A DNA stretch of 64,000 bases from Pseudomonas sp. Marseille-Q3773 (GTDB lineage Bacteria > Pseudomonadota > Gammaproteobacteria > Pseudomonadales > Pseudomonadaceae). This document shows, one piece after another, positions 47,715 through 56,850 of this stretch. The translations under genes and the position numbers were made by a program. A model generated the notes under the pieces. That model was not told where the DNA came from. It saw nothing but the letters and a program-made list of their open reading frames with translations, and did no database searches. The DNA lies in assembly GCF_916618955.1 (NCBI RefSeq), contig NZ_OU745390.1:1178001-1242000 (forward strand). The letters run 5' to 3'. Each line of letters begins with the position of its first letter. The first letter of the stretch is position 1.

Positions 47715-48169
47715 CAGGCCTTCTCCCCTTGGGCCAGGTCGTGCATGGCGGCATGGATGGCGTTGTAGGTGCCACAGCGGCACAGGTTGACCATCGCCGC
47801 GTCGATCTGCGCGTCACTGGGCCTGGGCGTGTGCTTGAGCAGAGCAGTGGCCGCCATCACCTGGCCGGACTGGCAGTAGCCGCACTGGGCGACCTGGTGC
47901 TCGACCCACGCCGCGACCACCCGCTTGCCGATGGCGTCGGCCTCGATCGCCTCGATGGTAGTCACCTCACGCCCGACCACACCGGCCACCGGCGTGACAC
48001 AAGCACGCACCACATTGCCGTCCACCAGCACCGAACAGGCGCCGCACTGGGCCAGGCCGCAGCCATACTTGGTGCCGGTCAGCCCCAGGTCGTCGCGGAT
48101 CACCCACAGCAGTGGCGTGTCGGCGTCGGCCTCGACCTGGTAGGTCTTCTGGTTGATGCGTAGTTCCAT
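47714..48169 (-). CDS. [2Fe-2S] subunit of the molybdenum oxidase (IorA/PaoE-like)
   Basis: Iron-sulfur subunit of 151 residues. The plant-type cluster is bound by CGLAQCGAC plus a downstream Cys (VRACVTP), and the second cluster by CGYCQSGQ and CRCGTYN. It has no signal peptide and is expected to travel out in complex with the Tat-signal large subunit. It is the first gene of the four-gene operon. Confidence 0.95.
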   Translation of the reverse strand: MELRINQKTYQVEADADTPLLWVIRDDLGLTGTKYGCGLAQCGACSVLVDGNVVRACVTPVAGVVGREVTTIEAIEADAIGKRVVAAWVEHQVAQCGYCQSGQVMAATALLKHTPRPSDAQIDAAMVNLCRCGTYNAIHAAMHDLAQGEKA

Positions 48170-48415
48170 GGTTCACCTGCCCGTCAACGGTTGCTGTCGC
48201 TGTGCTTTTGCTGATCGGGGAATACGCTGTTCCCCGGTCCGGAAACGCTAGCACAGGGGGCTGACCGCTGGTCGGCTGCAAGGGACAGGTTCAGAGGATC
48301 AGGCAAGTAATTCGGCGGAATGCGCAAGCTGGTCGCGCAAACAGGACTTCCACCGTGAAAACCCGGATAATGCCGGCCACTTTCGTTTTGCACGCTTAAA
48401 TCACGGTAATCCCGC

Positions 48416-50602
48416 ATGGAAATCAAGGTCAATTTTCTCGACAATCTCCGTCTCGAAGCCAAGTTCGACGACTTCACGGTGATCGCCGACCAACCGATCC
48501 GTTACAAGGGTGATGGCTCGGCCCCAGGGCCGTTCGACTATTTCCTGGCGTCCTCGGCCTTGTGCGCGGCTTACTTCGTCAAGCTGTACTGCCAGACTCG
48601 CAACATCCCGACCGAAAACATTCGCCTGGCGCAGAACAACATCGTCGATCCGGAAAACCGCTACAACCAGATCTTCAAGATCCAGGTCGAGCTGCCCGAG
48701 GACATCTCCGAAAAGGACCGCCAGGGCATCCTGCGTTCCATCGACCGCTGCACCGTGAAGAAGGTGGTACAGACCGGCCCCGAGTTCGTCATCGAAGTGG
48801 TCGACAACCTCGATGCCGATGCCCAGGGCCTGCTGATGCCAATGGCGGACACCAGCACCTACATCCCCGGCAAGGACCTGCCGCTGGAGCAGACCATCGC
48901 CAACATGTCGGGCATCCTCGCCGGGCTGGGGATGAAGATCGAGATCGCGTCGTGGCGCAACATCGTGCCCAACGTGTGGTCGCTGCACGTGCGCGACGCC
49001 CAGTCGCCGATGTGCTTCACCAACGGCAAGGGCGCGACCAAGGAGGCCGCGCTGGCCTCGGCGCTGGGCGAATTCATCGAACGCCTGAACTGCAACTTCT
49101 TCTATAACGACCAGTACTGGGGTGAGGAACTGGCCAACGCGCCGTTCGTGCACTACCCGAACGAGCAATGGTTCAAACCGGGCCCGCGGGATGCGCTGCC
49201 GGTCGAGATCCTCGACGAATATTGCCTGGCCATCTACAACCCGGACGGCGAGCTGCGCGGCTCGCACCTGTACGACACCAACTCGGGCAACACCGCGCGT
49301 GGCATCTGCTCGCTGCCGTTCGTGCGCCAGTCCGACCAGCAGGTGGTGTACTTCCCGTCCAACCTGATCGAGAATCTGTTCCTCAGCAATGGCATGAGTG
49401 CCGGCAATACCCTGGCCGAAGCGCAGGTGCAGTGCCTGTCGGAAATCTTCGAGCGGGCGGTGAAGCGCGAGATCCTCGAAGGCGAGCTGTGCCTGCCGGA
49501 TGTGCCGCAGGAGGTGTTGGCCAAGTACCCGGCCATCGTTGCCGGCATCCAGGGCCTGGAGGAGCAGGGTTTCCCGGTACTGGTCAAGGATGCTTCGCTG
49601 GGGGGCGAATTCCCGGTCATGTGCGTGACCCTGATGAACCCGCGTACCGGCGGCGTATTCGCCTCGTTCGGTGCCCACCCGAGCCTCGAAGTGGCGCTGG
49701 AGCGCAGCCTCACCGAACTGCTGCAGGGGCGCAGCTTCGAGGGCCTGAACGACCTGCCGCAGCCGACCTTCGAAAGCCACGCGCTGACCGAACCGAACAA
49801 CTTCGTCGAGCATTTCATCGACTCCAGCGGCGTGGTGTCGTGGCGCTTCTTCAGCGCCAAGGCCGACTTCGAATTCGTCGAGTGGGACTTCTCCGGCCAT
49901 GGCGAGGACTCCAACGTGCAGGAGGCCGCGACCCTGTTCGGCATCCTCGAAGACCTGGGCAAGGAAGTGTACATGGCCGTGTACGACAACCTTGGCGCCA
50001 CCGCCTGCCGAATCCTGGTGCCGGGCTACTCGGAAATCTACCCGGTGGAGGACCTGATCTGGGACAACACCAACCGCGCCTTGTCGTTCCGCGCCGATAT
50101 CCTCAATTTGCACAGCCTCGACAACCGCGCCCTCAAGCTGCTGCTCAAGCGCCTGGACAACTGCGATGTCGACGACTACACCACGATTACCACGCTGATC
50201 GGCGTCGAGTTCGACGAGAACACGGTCTGGGGCCAACTGACCATTCTGGAACTGAAGCTGCTGATCTGCCTCGCCGTGCAGCGCTTCGAGGATGCCAAGG
50301 AACTGGTCGAGGCGTTCCTGCAGTTCAACGACAACACCGTCGAGCGCGGGTTGTTCTACCAGGCATTGAACGTGGTGCTGGAAGTGTTGCTGGACGACGA
50401 GCTGGAAATGGACGACTACGAAGCCAACTTCCGGCGTATGTTCGGCGACTCGCGCATGGACGCGGTGTTGGGCTCGGTCGATGGCAGCGTGCGCTTCCAT
50501 GGCCTGACCCCGACCAGCATGAAGCTCGAAGGCCTCGATCGTCACTTGCGCCTGATCGAGAGTTATAAAAAGCTGCATGCGGCTCGGGCCAGGCTGGCCT
50601 GA
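48416..50602 (+). CDS. OsmC-YcaO fusion protein
   Basis: Protein of 728 residues. Residues 1-140 are an OsmC-like domain with Cys50 (SSALCAAY) and Cys112 (DRCTVKKV), the two positions used as peroxidatic cysteines in OsmC/Ohr proteins. From about residue 147 the rest aligns by eye with the whole E. coli YcaO protein (IPGKD...PNVWSLHVRD, then TNGKGATKEAALASALGEF, the ATP-binding region), including its C-terminal helical repeat part. The C terminus does not end in the PxPxP of azoline-forming YcaOs. No precursor peptide or other RiPP gene adjoins, so a housekeeping role such as that proposed with RimO is more likely than peptide synthesis. Confidence 0.95.
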   Translation: MEIKVNFLDNLRLEAKFDDFTVIADQPIRYKGDGSAPGPFDYFLASSALCAAYFVKLYCQTRNIPTENIRLAQNNIVDPENRYNQIFKIQVELPEDISEKDRQGILRSIDRCTVKKVVQTGPEFVIEVVDNLDADAQGLLMPMADTSTYIPGKDLPLEQTIANMSGILAGLGMKIEIASWRNIVPNVWSLHVRDAQSPMCFTNGKGATKEAALASALGEFIERLNCNFFYNDQYWGEELANAPFVHYPNEQWFKPGPRDALPVEILDEYCLAIYNPDGELRGSHLYDTNSGNTARGICSLPFVRQSDQQVVYFPSNLIENLFLSNGMSAGNTLAEAQVQCLSEIFERAVKREILEGELCLPDVPQEVLAKYPAIVAGIQGLEEQGFPVLVKDASLGGEFPVMCVTLMNPRTGGVFASFGAHPSLEVALERSLTELLQGRSFEGLNDLPQPTFESHALTEPNNFVEHFIDSSGVVSWRFFSAKADFEFVEWDFSGHGEDSNVQEAATLFGILEDLGKEVYMAVYDNLGATACRILVPGYSEIYPVEDLIWDNTNRALSFRADILNLHSLDNRALKLLLKRLDNCDVDDYTTITTLIGVEFDENTVWGQLTILELKLLICLAVQRFEDAKELVEAFLQFNDNTVERGLFYQALNVVLEVLLDDELEMDDYEANFRRMFGDSRMDAVLGSVDGSVRFHGLTPTSMKLEGLDRHLRLIESYKKLHAARARLA

Positions 50603-50627
50603 TCACGCGTTACTGATGGATATCGCC

Positions 50628-50672
50628 GGGGGCCGCTTTGCGGCCCTTCGCGACACAAGGCTGCTCTTACAA
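50628..50672. repeat. REP element and hairpin after ycaO-like gene
   Basis: GGGCCGC-TTT-GCGGCCC (50630-50646) forms a perfect 7-bp stem and continues into TTCGCGACACAAGGCTGCTC, the same family as the element at 53049 in similar orientation. The hairpin may terminate the OsmC-YcaO transcript. Confidence 0.8.
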
Positions 50673-50860
50673 AGCATGCGCTCGTATCTATCGGTTTCAG
50701 CCGCTATTTCCATGTGTCTCGTCGCTTCGCCTGCCAGGTGCGTAGCGTTTTGCTGTCATCCTCTCAATCCCTGGTGCGTTGATCGCCAGAACGATCTCGG
50801 CTGCGCGCCCTTATTTGAGATTTGAGGAAAGCACTTACTTTAGTTTCTGTTTATATACAT

Positions 50861-51160
50861 TCAGTTCTTGCACTTGGCCATGACCACCTGGCAAGTTCTC
50901 GCTGATCCCCCCGACCGGCCGGCATAGCGCACGCAGTTGTCCAGCGACTTCTTCCGGGCAATGCTCAAGGTATCGCCCCACGCCAGGCCACCTTCGCCAG
51001 TGGTAGGGACGGCTTTGGCGAAACAGTTGGCGCCTATTGTGCGTGCCGCATAGTTGGCCTTGCCGGTTTTGCTGGAGCAACCGGCCACGAGCACCAGGCT
51101 GAGGGCCAGCAGGGTGGCCAACGCCCATGGCGAATACGGGCGAATCGGGTTGCTGCTCAT
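50861..51160 (-). CDS. Small Cys-rich lipoprotein
   Basis: Lipoprotein of 99 residues with a lipobox LVAGC near residue 29 of a clear signal sequence (LATLLALSLVLVAGC). The mature part holds three further Cys (ANCFAK, DNCVRY, TCQVVMAKC-type end), consistent with disulfides. AGGAG precedes the ATG at 51160. I do not recognise the family; an envelope location is the only inference. Confidence 0.85.
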   Translation of the reverse strand: MSSNPIRPYSPWALATLLALSLVLVAGCSSKTGKANYAARTIGANCFAKAVPTTGEGGLAWGDTLSIARKKSLDNCVRYAGRSGGSARTCQVVMAKCKN

Positions 51161-51315
51161 CGGTTGTCTCCTTGCGCCAACGCCTCGCAGCATAGGCCAT
51201 TCAAACCAAACGGTGAACTATCGCCTTGTCGAGAGGCTCCTTTGCTAGGCGCGCCCCGTGCGTGCCTGGTGGCCATGCCATCAGTCCTTGGGTCACTGAA
51301 TGAAAAGGAGGCACC

Positions 51316-51744
51316 GTGACCGTATCCGACCAAACCTTCTACCGCTGTACACCCGGCCCGCTACATGCCTTGCTGCTGTCCGGCAGCGTTCCATTGTTCC
51401 TCGCTGCGCTACTCAGCGACATCGCCTACTTCAACAGTTACCAGATCCAGTGGAGCAACTTCGCCGCCTGGTTGATCGCCGGCGCCCTGGTTTTCTGCGG
51501 GTTGGCGCTGTTGTTCGCGTTGGCCAACCTGATCCGTGCCGAGCGCAAGCGTGGCCGGCCGACGCTGTACTTCGTGCTGCTGCTGGTGACCTGGGTACTG
51601 GGCCTGATCAATGCGTTCGAACATGCCAAGGACGCCTGGGCGGTAATGCCGTCCGGGCTGGTGCTGTCGGTGATCGTGAGCGTGCTCGCGACAGTGGCTG
51701 CCTTCACCGGTTTGAGCGGCCTGCGCTCGGGAGGTGCAGAATGA
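51316..51744 (+). CDS. DUF2231-like small membrane protein
   Basis: Membrane protein of 142 residues with four predicted helices. The pattern GPLHALLLSGSVPLFLAALLSD resembles DUF2231. GTG start at 51316 with the strong ribosome site AAAAGGAGG. Its stop overlaps the next start (ATGA), so it is coupled to the sorbosone dehydrogenase-like gene. It might anchor or donate electrons for that enzyme, but this is only inferred from coupling. Confidence 0.85.
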   Translation: MTVSDQTFYRCTPGPLHALLLSGSVPLFLAALLSDIAYFNSYQIQWSNFAAWLIAGALVFCGLALLFALANLIRAERKRGRPTLYFVLLLVTWVLGLINAFEHAKDAWAVMPSGLVLSVIVSVLATVAAFTGLSGLRSGGAE

Positions 51745-53033
51745 AGCTCGTGCCTGCGTTGAGCCTGTTGAGCATGGCGTTGCTGCTGGCTGCTTGTGGG
51801 GGGGATGGCGAGCCGACCCAGGCGCTTGGGCCTGACCCGAAACTGCCAGCGCCACAACGTGGCCTGCTGCCGAGCATGAAGATCGCCCAGCCGGCAGCCT
51901 GGGGTGAGCAGAAGCCGACGGTGCCTGAAGGCTTCAGCATCACCGCCATTGCCACTGGCCTGAAGATCCCGCGGCAGACCCTGGTGTTGCCCAATGGCGA
52001 TATCCTGGTAGCCGAAGGTCGCGGTGGCAGCGCGGCCAAGCTCAAGCCCAAGGATGTCATCGCCAGCCAGATCAAGGCCAAGGGCAATACCCAGGTCAAG
52101 GGGGGCAACCGCCTGACCTTGCTACGCGACGCTGACGGCGACGGTCGCTACGAGGTGCAGACGGTGTTTGCGGAAAACCTCAATGCGCCCTACGGCCTGG
52201 CGTTTGCCGACGGCAAGCTGTACGTGGCCAACCAGGATGCCCTGGTGCGCTTCGACTACCAGGACGGCCAGACTCGGGCCGATGGCCCGCCAACCAAGGT
52301 CACCGACCTGCCGGCCGCGATCAACCACCATTGGACCAAGGCGCTGACGATCAGCCCGGATGGTCGTTACCTGTATGTGGGCATCGGTTCCAACAGCAAC
52401 ATTACCGAGCGCGGGCTGGAAGTGGAGATCGACCGGGCCATGGTCTGGCAGGTCGACGCTGCAACCGGCGCGCACCGGCCCTATGCCACTGGCCTGCGCA
52501 ACCCGACGGCGCTGGCCGTCCAGCCGCAGACCGGGCAGTTGTGGGCGGTCGTCAACGAGCGCGATGAACTCGGGCCTGACCTGGTGCCGGACTACCTGAC
52601 CTCGGTGCGTGAAGGGGGGTTCTATGGCTGGCCTTACAGCTACTGGGGGCAGAACGTGGATGAGCGGGTACGGCCGCAGAACCCGGAAAAGGTAGCGGCG
52701 GCCATAAAGCCGGATTACAGCCTGGGTTCGCACGTGGCGGCATTGGGCGTGGCCTTCTCCATCCCGGCCATGGGCGAGCGCTTTGCCGACGGTGTATTCG
52801 TGGGTGAACACGGGAGCTGGAACCGGCCCAACCCGGTCGGCTACAAGGTGATCTTCGTGCCGTTCAGCAATGGCAAGCCGGCCGGCGAGCCGATCGACTT
52901 CGCCACAGGCTTCCGGGCTGAGGATGGCAAGACCCGCGGACGGCCGGTGGGGGTGACGGTGGACCCGCGTGGTGCGTTGATCATTGCCGACGACCTGGCC
53001 AACACAATCTGGCGGGTAACGCGCAACCGCTAA
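51741..53033 (+). CDS. L-sorbosone dehydrogenase-like PQQ-type lipoprotein
   Basis: Periplasmic lipoprotein of 430 residues: lipobox LLAAC at residue 19, then a six-bladed propeller of the soluble glucose/sorbosone dehydrogenase family. Family features include PNGDILVAEGRGG, SPDGRYLYVGIGSNSN and FVGEHGSWNR. Members oxidise sugars or sugar aldehydes with PQQ; the substrate here is unknown. The start at 51741 overlaps the DUF2231-like stop by four bases. A REP element follows and probably ends the transcript. Confidence 0.9.
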   Translation: MKLVPALSLLSMALLLAACGGDGEPTQALGPDPKLPAPQRGLLPSMKIAQPAAWGEQKPTVPEGFSITAIATGLKIPRQTLVLPNGDILVAEGRGGSAAKLKPKDVIASQIKAKGNTQVKGGNRLTLLRDADGDGRYEVQTVFAENLNAPYGLAFADGKLYVANQDALVRFDYQDGQTRADGPPTKVTDLPAAINHHWTKALTISPDGRYLYVGIGSNSNITERGLEVEIDRAMVWQVDAATGAHRPYATGLRNPTALAVQPQTGQLWAVVNERDELGPDLVPDYLTSVREGGFYGWPYSYWGQNVDERVRPQNPEKVAAAIKPDYSLGSHVAALGVAFSIPAMGERFADGVFVGEHGSWNRPNPVGYKVIFVPFSNGKPAGEPIDFATGFRAEDGKTRGRPVGVTVDPRGALIIADDLANTIWRVTRNR

Positions 53034-53048
53034 TGGTGCATGCGCCTG

Positions 53049-53088
53049 TGCAGGAGCGGCCTTGTGTCACGAAAGGGCCGCTCCTGCA
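53049..53088. repeat. REP element / terminator between convergent genes
   Basis: A perfect 13-bp stem (TGCAGGAGCGGCC and GGCCGCTCCTGCA) with a 14-base loop containing GTGTCACGAAA, related to the element at 50628-50672. It lies between the convergent sorbosone dehydrogenase-like and TonB receptor genes. Confidence 0.88.
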
Positions 53089-53114
53089 GAGGGCGCGAGC
53101 TGCTTGCCCTGTGA

Positions 53115-55247
53115 TCAGAAGCGGTAATTGAAGCTGGCTTCCAGCGTACGCGGTGCGCCTGGGGTGATCAGGTCCACCGAACCGTGCGCAGCGGCATAGT
53201 AGTCGCGATCGAACACGTTCTTCAGGCGCAGCGCGGCATCCCACTGCGGCACGCTGTAGAGCAGCGCGGCGTCGAAGGTGGTGTAGCCTGGCATCACCAC
53301 CACGTTGTCCAGCGCGGTATAGCGCTCGTCGACATAGTTGGCACCGGCGGCCACACGCCATTGCGGGGTCAGGGTACGCACCAGCCAGACGTTGGCGCTG
53401 TTGCGTGGCGTCAGGGTCGGGGTCTGGCCTTCGTTGGCCACGCCATTGGTCTTGCTGTTGGACTTGGTGATCTCGGCGTCCAGGTAGGCGTAGCCGGCGT
53501 AGATCTGCCACTTGTCGCTCAGTTGGCCGCTGACGGTGGCTTCGAAGCCGTCGGTGCGCTGCTCGCCAGCCAGCACGGTGAGGTTGGGGTTGGCCGGGTC
53601 GGCGGTCTTCATGTTGGTGCGCTCGAGGCGGAACACCGCTGCTGTCAACGACAGGCGGCTGTCGAGCAGGTCCCACTTGGCGCCGATTTCGTAGTTGGTG
53701 GTTTCTTCCGGCTCCAGGTGCTGGTTGCTCGGGCTGACTGCGAACACCTCGCCCGAAGGCTGGTAACTGCGGCTGACCGAAACGTAGTAGGACTGGATGG
53801 CATCCGGCTGGTAGACCAGGCCGGCGCGTGGGCTCCAGGTCTTGTCGGTGCGGTCGAGGTCGACATTCTGCGCGCGGTCGTCGTCATACTCCTGGCCAAA
53901 GATGTCATAACGTACACCGACCAGCGCTTTCCAGTGCTCATTCAGCTCGATCATGTCCTGAACGTACAGGCCTGTGGTCTGCTGGAAGTTGGTGCCTTTC
54001 GACGACAGGTTGGCGCCGTGCTCCGGTACCGGCACCAGGGCGTCGCGGTACACCGGCACCTGAGCCACGTTGCTCTGGCTCAGCACCCGCTGGTACTTGT
54101 CCTGGAAGCCAACCTCCACGCCATAGAGCAGGTTGTGCTGCATCCCGGCCAGTTGCGCCTGTTGCTTGAGCTCGGTCTGGTTGAACATTCCGTATTCGTC
54201 ACGGGCGACGTTGCCGCGGTTGAGCTTGACCAGCAGCTCGCCATTCGGCGCAGTGACGAAGCGCGTCGGGCTGCTGTCGGCGAGGGTGTTGTTGCGGTCC
54301 AGGTCGTAGCGGTAGTAGCGGCTGGTGTTGGTCAGGGTAAGGTCGTCATTGATGCGGTAATCCAGGCTTGCGGTCAGCGAGAACACTTCGCTGCGGGCAT
54401 AGTCCTGGTCGGCATCGCCGGAACCGAAGCGCTTGTCACGGTGCACATCCACCGGGCGGTTGCCCAACGCCGGGATGCCGAAGTCGATCAGGCGCTTGTC
54501 GTACAGGTAGGTGGCGCCCAGGTTCAGTTCCAGGTCGTCGGAAAGACGGAAGTAGGCCGATGGCGCGATGGCCTTGCGGTCGATGTAGCCGTCATCGCGG
54601 AAGGTGTCGCTGTCTTCGAAGGCGCCGGTCACGCGGTAGGCCTGGTTGCCCTGCGGGTCGGCCCAGCCACTGTCGAACTGGGTGCGGCGCTTGCCCTCGC
54701 TGTCGAAGCTCATGCCGACTTCGCGCTTGGGCGTGAAACCGGGCTTCTTGCTGATGCTGTTGATCAGCCCACCTGAAGAGCCACGGCCATACAGCACGGC
54801 GGCGGGGCCCTTGATGACCTCGACCCGCTCGATATTGGACAGGTCGCGGAAATACAGCGCGTCGTCGCGCACACCGTCGATGTACATGTCGCCAATGGCG
54901 CTGAAGCCACGAATGGTCACCTGGTCGCGCTGGCCGTCGCCGTTGGACAGACCGACGCCAGGCACATTCTTCAACACGTCTTCCATGGACTGCGCGCCTT
55001 GGTCCTTGATCACGCTTTCCGGCACGACGTTGACGGTTTGCGGGATGTCGCGCAGCTGGGCGTCTATCTTCAGCGCGCTGCGGCTTTCACCGGCCTTGTA
55101 GCTTTGTTGCTCGTAGGCGCTGGTGACGGCGGTAGCGGGCAGAGCCAGGGAACCCTGCGGCTCAGGTTGAACGGCCGCGTGGACAGCAGGCACAACCAGG
55201 ATACCCAGCATGGAGAGCGATGCTGGGGCAACAGACTTTTTTGCCAT
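53115..55247 (-). CDS. TonB-dependent siderophore receptor
   Basis: Outer-membrane receptor of 710 residues: signal peptide (LSMLGILVVPAVHA), plug domain (DIPQTVNVVPESVIKDQGAQS, IRGFSAIGDMYIDGVRD), and beta barrel ending in the classic C-terminal Phe (EASFNYRF). Length and plug sequence resemble the catecholate siderophore receptor group (Fiu-like). The start at 55247 (MAKKSV) fits the signal peptide; the longer frame runs into the promoter. A probable Fur box lies upstream, consistent with iron repression. Confidence 0.93.
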   Translation of the reverse strand: MAKKSVAPASLSMLGILVVPAVHAAVQPEPQGSLALPATAVTSAYEQQSYKAGESRSALKIDAQLRDIPQTVNVVPESVIKDQGAQSMEDVLKNVPGVGLSNGDGQRDQVTIRGFSAIGDMYIDGVRDDALYFRDLSNIERVEVIKGPAAVLYGRGSSGGLINSISKKPGFTPKREVGMSFDSEGKRRTQFDSGWADPQGNQAYRVTGAFEDSDTFRDDGYIDRKAIAPSAYFRLSDDLELNLGATYLYDKRLIDFGIPALGNRPVDVHRDKRFGSGDADQDYARSEVFSLTASLDYRINDDLTLTNTSRYYRYDLDRNNTLADSSPTRFVTAPNGELLVKLNRGNVARDEYGMFNQTELKQQAQLAGMQHNLLYGVEVGFQDKYQRVLSQSNVAQVPVYRDALVPVPEHGANLSSKGTNFQQTTGLYVQDMIELNEHWKALVGVRYDIFGQEYDDDRAQNVDLDRTDKTWSPRAGLVYQPDAIQSYYVSVSRSYQPSGEVFAVSPSNQHLEPEETTNYEIGAKWDLLDSRLSLTAAVFRLERTNMKTADPANPNLTVLAGEQRTDGFEATVSGQLSDKWQIYAGYAYLDAEITKSNSKTNGVANEGQTPTLTPRNSANVWLVRTLTPQWRVAAGANYVDERYTALDNVVVMPGYTTFDAALLYSVPQWDAALRLKNVFDRDYYAAAHGSVDLITPGAPRTLEASFNYRF

Positions 55248-55278
55248 TACCGGTGACTCTTTGTTGTATTTGAGAGTG

Positions 55279-55297
55279 CGAATAGTAATGATTTGTA
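55279..55297 (-). promoter_or_regulatory. Probable Fur box of the TonB receptor gene
   Basis: Read on the minus strand, TACAAATCATTACTATTCG resembles the 19-base Fur consensus (tandem NATWAT-type hexamers). It lies about 32 bases upstream of the receptor start in an AT-rich stretch. The similarity is partial. Confidence 0.5.
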
Positions 55298-55468
55298 AAC
55301 GTAAAGCAAGTGTAAAGAATTCGCATTTACTGTTGCGCTGCATAGCGCGTCCACTGCGCAAAGCGTGCGTCGAAAGGTAGACAGGCAGGTCGGCTGACCA
55401 TGGCTATGCTTGTCAGCGCGTGAACAGTTTTCGCAACCATCCGGTCTTGATTACAGGGAAGCAGGCCT

Positions 55469-56050
55469 ATGAATCCAATCCGCTCCATCGCTCATGCTGT
55501 CGCTCTGGCCACGCTGGCCTCCGCTGCCAGTTTCACCGTGCACGCCGCTGGTATCCCTATCGGCAGCGAGGCGCTGGAAAGCCACGTGACCACGCAAGTC
55601 ACGGCCATCGATCTGGCCAACCGCCAAGTCACGGTGAAAGGCCCTGATTCGAGGAAGGATGTGACCTTCCAGCTGACGGAAAAGGCCAAGGCGCTGCCCA
55701 ACCTCAAGGTGGGCGACCAGGTCGATATCTATGTGACACGTGCGGTGGCCTACGTGTTGAATCCGGAAGTGGGCGGGGCACCCAAGGCGACTGACGAATC
55801 CGGTACCATTCGTGCCACGGCGGACAACCCCAACCCCGGTGGCGAGGCGTTTCGCCAGGTCAAGGTCACCTCGCAGATCACCAAGATCGACCTCGAGCAG
55901 CATGAAGTCAGCTTGCTGCCACCGGAAGGCAAGCTGCAGGTGGTCAAGGTCGAGAACCCAGACCTGCAGGCACGCATGAAAAACCTCAAGGTCGGGCAGA
56001 CCGTCGACGCGATCTACACCGAAGTGCTGCGCGTCGAAACCTCACGCTGA
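55469..56050 (+). CDS. Periplasmic protein with two internal repeats
   Basis: Protein of 193 residues with a signal peptide (ALATLASAASFTVHA). The mature part consists of two related units, about residues 39-97 and 129-190. Each begins VT(T/S)Q(V/I)T(A/K)ID, passes a variable turn and ends NLKVG(D/Q)(Q/T)VD. The ribosome site GGGAAGCAGG precedes the ATG. I do not recognise a named family. A beta-rich periplasmic binding or scaffold role is only a guess. Confidence 0.85.
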   Translation: MNPIRSIAHAVALATLASAASFTVHAAGIPIGSEALESHVTTQVTAIDLANRQVTVKGPDSRKDVTFQLTEKAKALPNLKVGDQVDIYVTRAVAYVLNPEVGGAPKATDESGTIRATADNPNPGGEAFRQVKVTSQITKIDLEQHEVSLLPPEGKLQVVKVENPDLQARMKNLKVGQTVDAIYTEVLRVETSR

Positions 56051-56331
56051 TCTCTGCTACCGCCGACCTCGGCTGCTGCCGGGTCAGGCTTCGGCTGGCG
56101 CGAGTCTGTATCCGCCGCGATGCCTTGCAGGCCGGAGGGTGTTGTTGAAACAGCCGAAGCACCCAGTCAGGGCGGGCTTTTGCCGGCATCGTCGAGCCCG
56201 TTGGCGACCGAGCCCCTGGGGCTCGTCGACCATGCATGCCACGAATAGTGCGCGTGCAGCATTTTGATTTCCATCAGTTTCACCGATTGCACATCATGGC
56301 CGCATCCATCCATACGATGAGGAAGACGGTC

Positions 56332-56850
56332 GTGGTCAGTAAATCGATGTTTCTGCTGGCATTACCCGTGGCCATGGCGTTGCTTGCCGGTGCCGTGTTG
56401 CCGTTCCAGGCTGCCGGCAACGCCGCCGTCGGGCGTGCACTGGGGCATTGGTTGTGGGCGGCGTTCACCTCCTTGACAGTGAGCTTCCTGGTAGTGATTG
56501 CTGCGTTGCTGTTGCTCAGGGTGCCGGCGCCCGACCTCGGCAAGGCCCTGCAAGGGCCTTGGTGGCTGTGGATCGGGGGTGTACTGGGAGCCCTGTACGT
56601 GGCCGGCGCTGCAGCGCTGACACCCAGGCTGGGCGCCGCGGGATTTCTGGTGTTGGTCGTGGCGGGGCAGATCATCACGGCGGTGGTCGCCGACCACTTC
56701 GGGTTGATGGGGCTGGGCGGCAAGCCACTCAGCCTGGCCAGGATGGCTGGCGTGGTGCTGATCCTGGCGGGCGTGCTGCTGGTGCAGGGCAATTGGGCGG
56801 CGGGCGCACCGGCCAGCACCGCGGTGGTTGCGAAGCAGCCGGAGGGCTGA
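56332..56850 (+). CDS. DMT-superfamily YdcZ-like membrane protein
   Basis: Inner-membrane protein of about 172 residues with five hydrophobic helices, resembling the YdcZ half-size drug/metabolite transporter family (QAAGNAAVGRALGH, GVLGALYVAGAAALTPRLGAAGF). The start is uncertain: I prefer GTG 56332 with AGGAAG six bases upstream, although ATGs at 56296 and 56317 are in frame. Half-size members usually work as dimers or pairs. The stop directly abuts the convergent LysR stop with no space for a separate terminator. Confidence 0.8.
   Translation: MVSKSMFLLALPVAMALLAGAVLPFQAAGNAAVGRALGHWLWAAFTSLTVSFLVVIAALLLLRVPAPDLGKALQGPWWLWIGGVLGALYVAGAAALTPRLGAAGFLVLVVAGQIITAVVADHFGLMGLGGKPLSLARMAGVVLILAGVLLVQGNWAAGAPASTAVVAKQPEG

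Noticed and set aside
48401..50578. Long antisense frame over the OsmC-YcaO gene (about 725 codons)
   Set aside because: Shadow of a conserved gene; no recognisable protein features.
48416..50602. YcaO gene as part of a RiPP (thiazole/oxazole peptide) cluster
   Set aside because: No precursor peptide, E1/dehydrogenase partner or peptide exporter adjoins, the C terminus lacks the PxPxP end, and the protein matches housekeeping YcaO.
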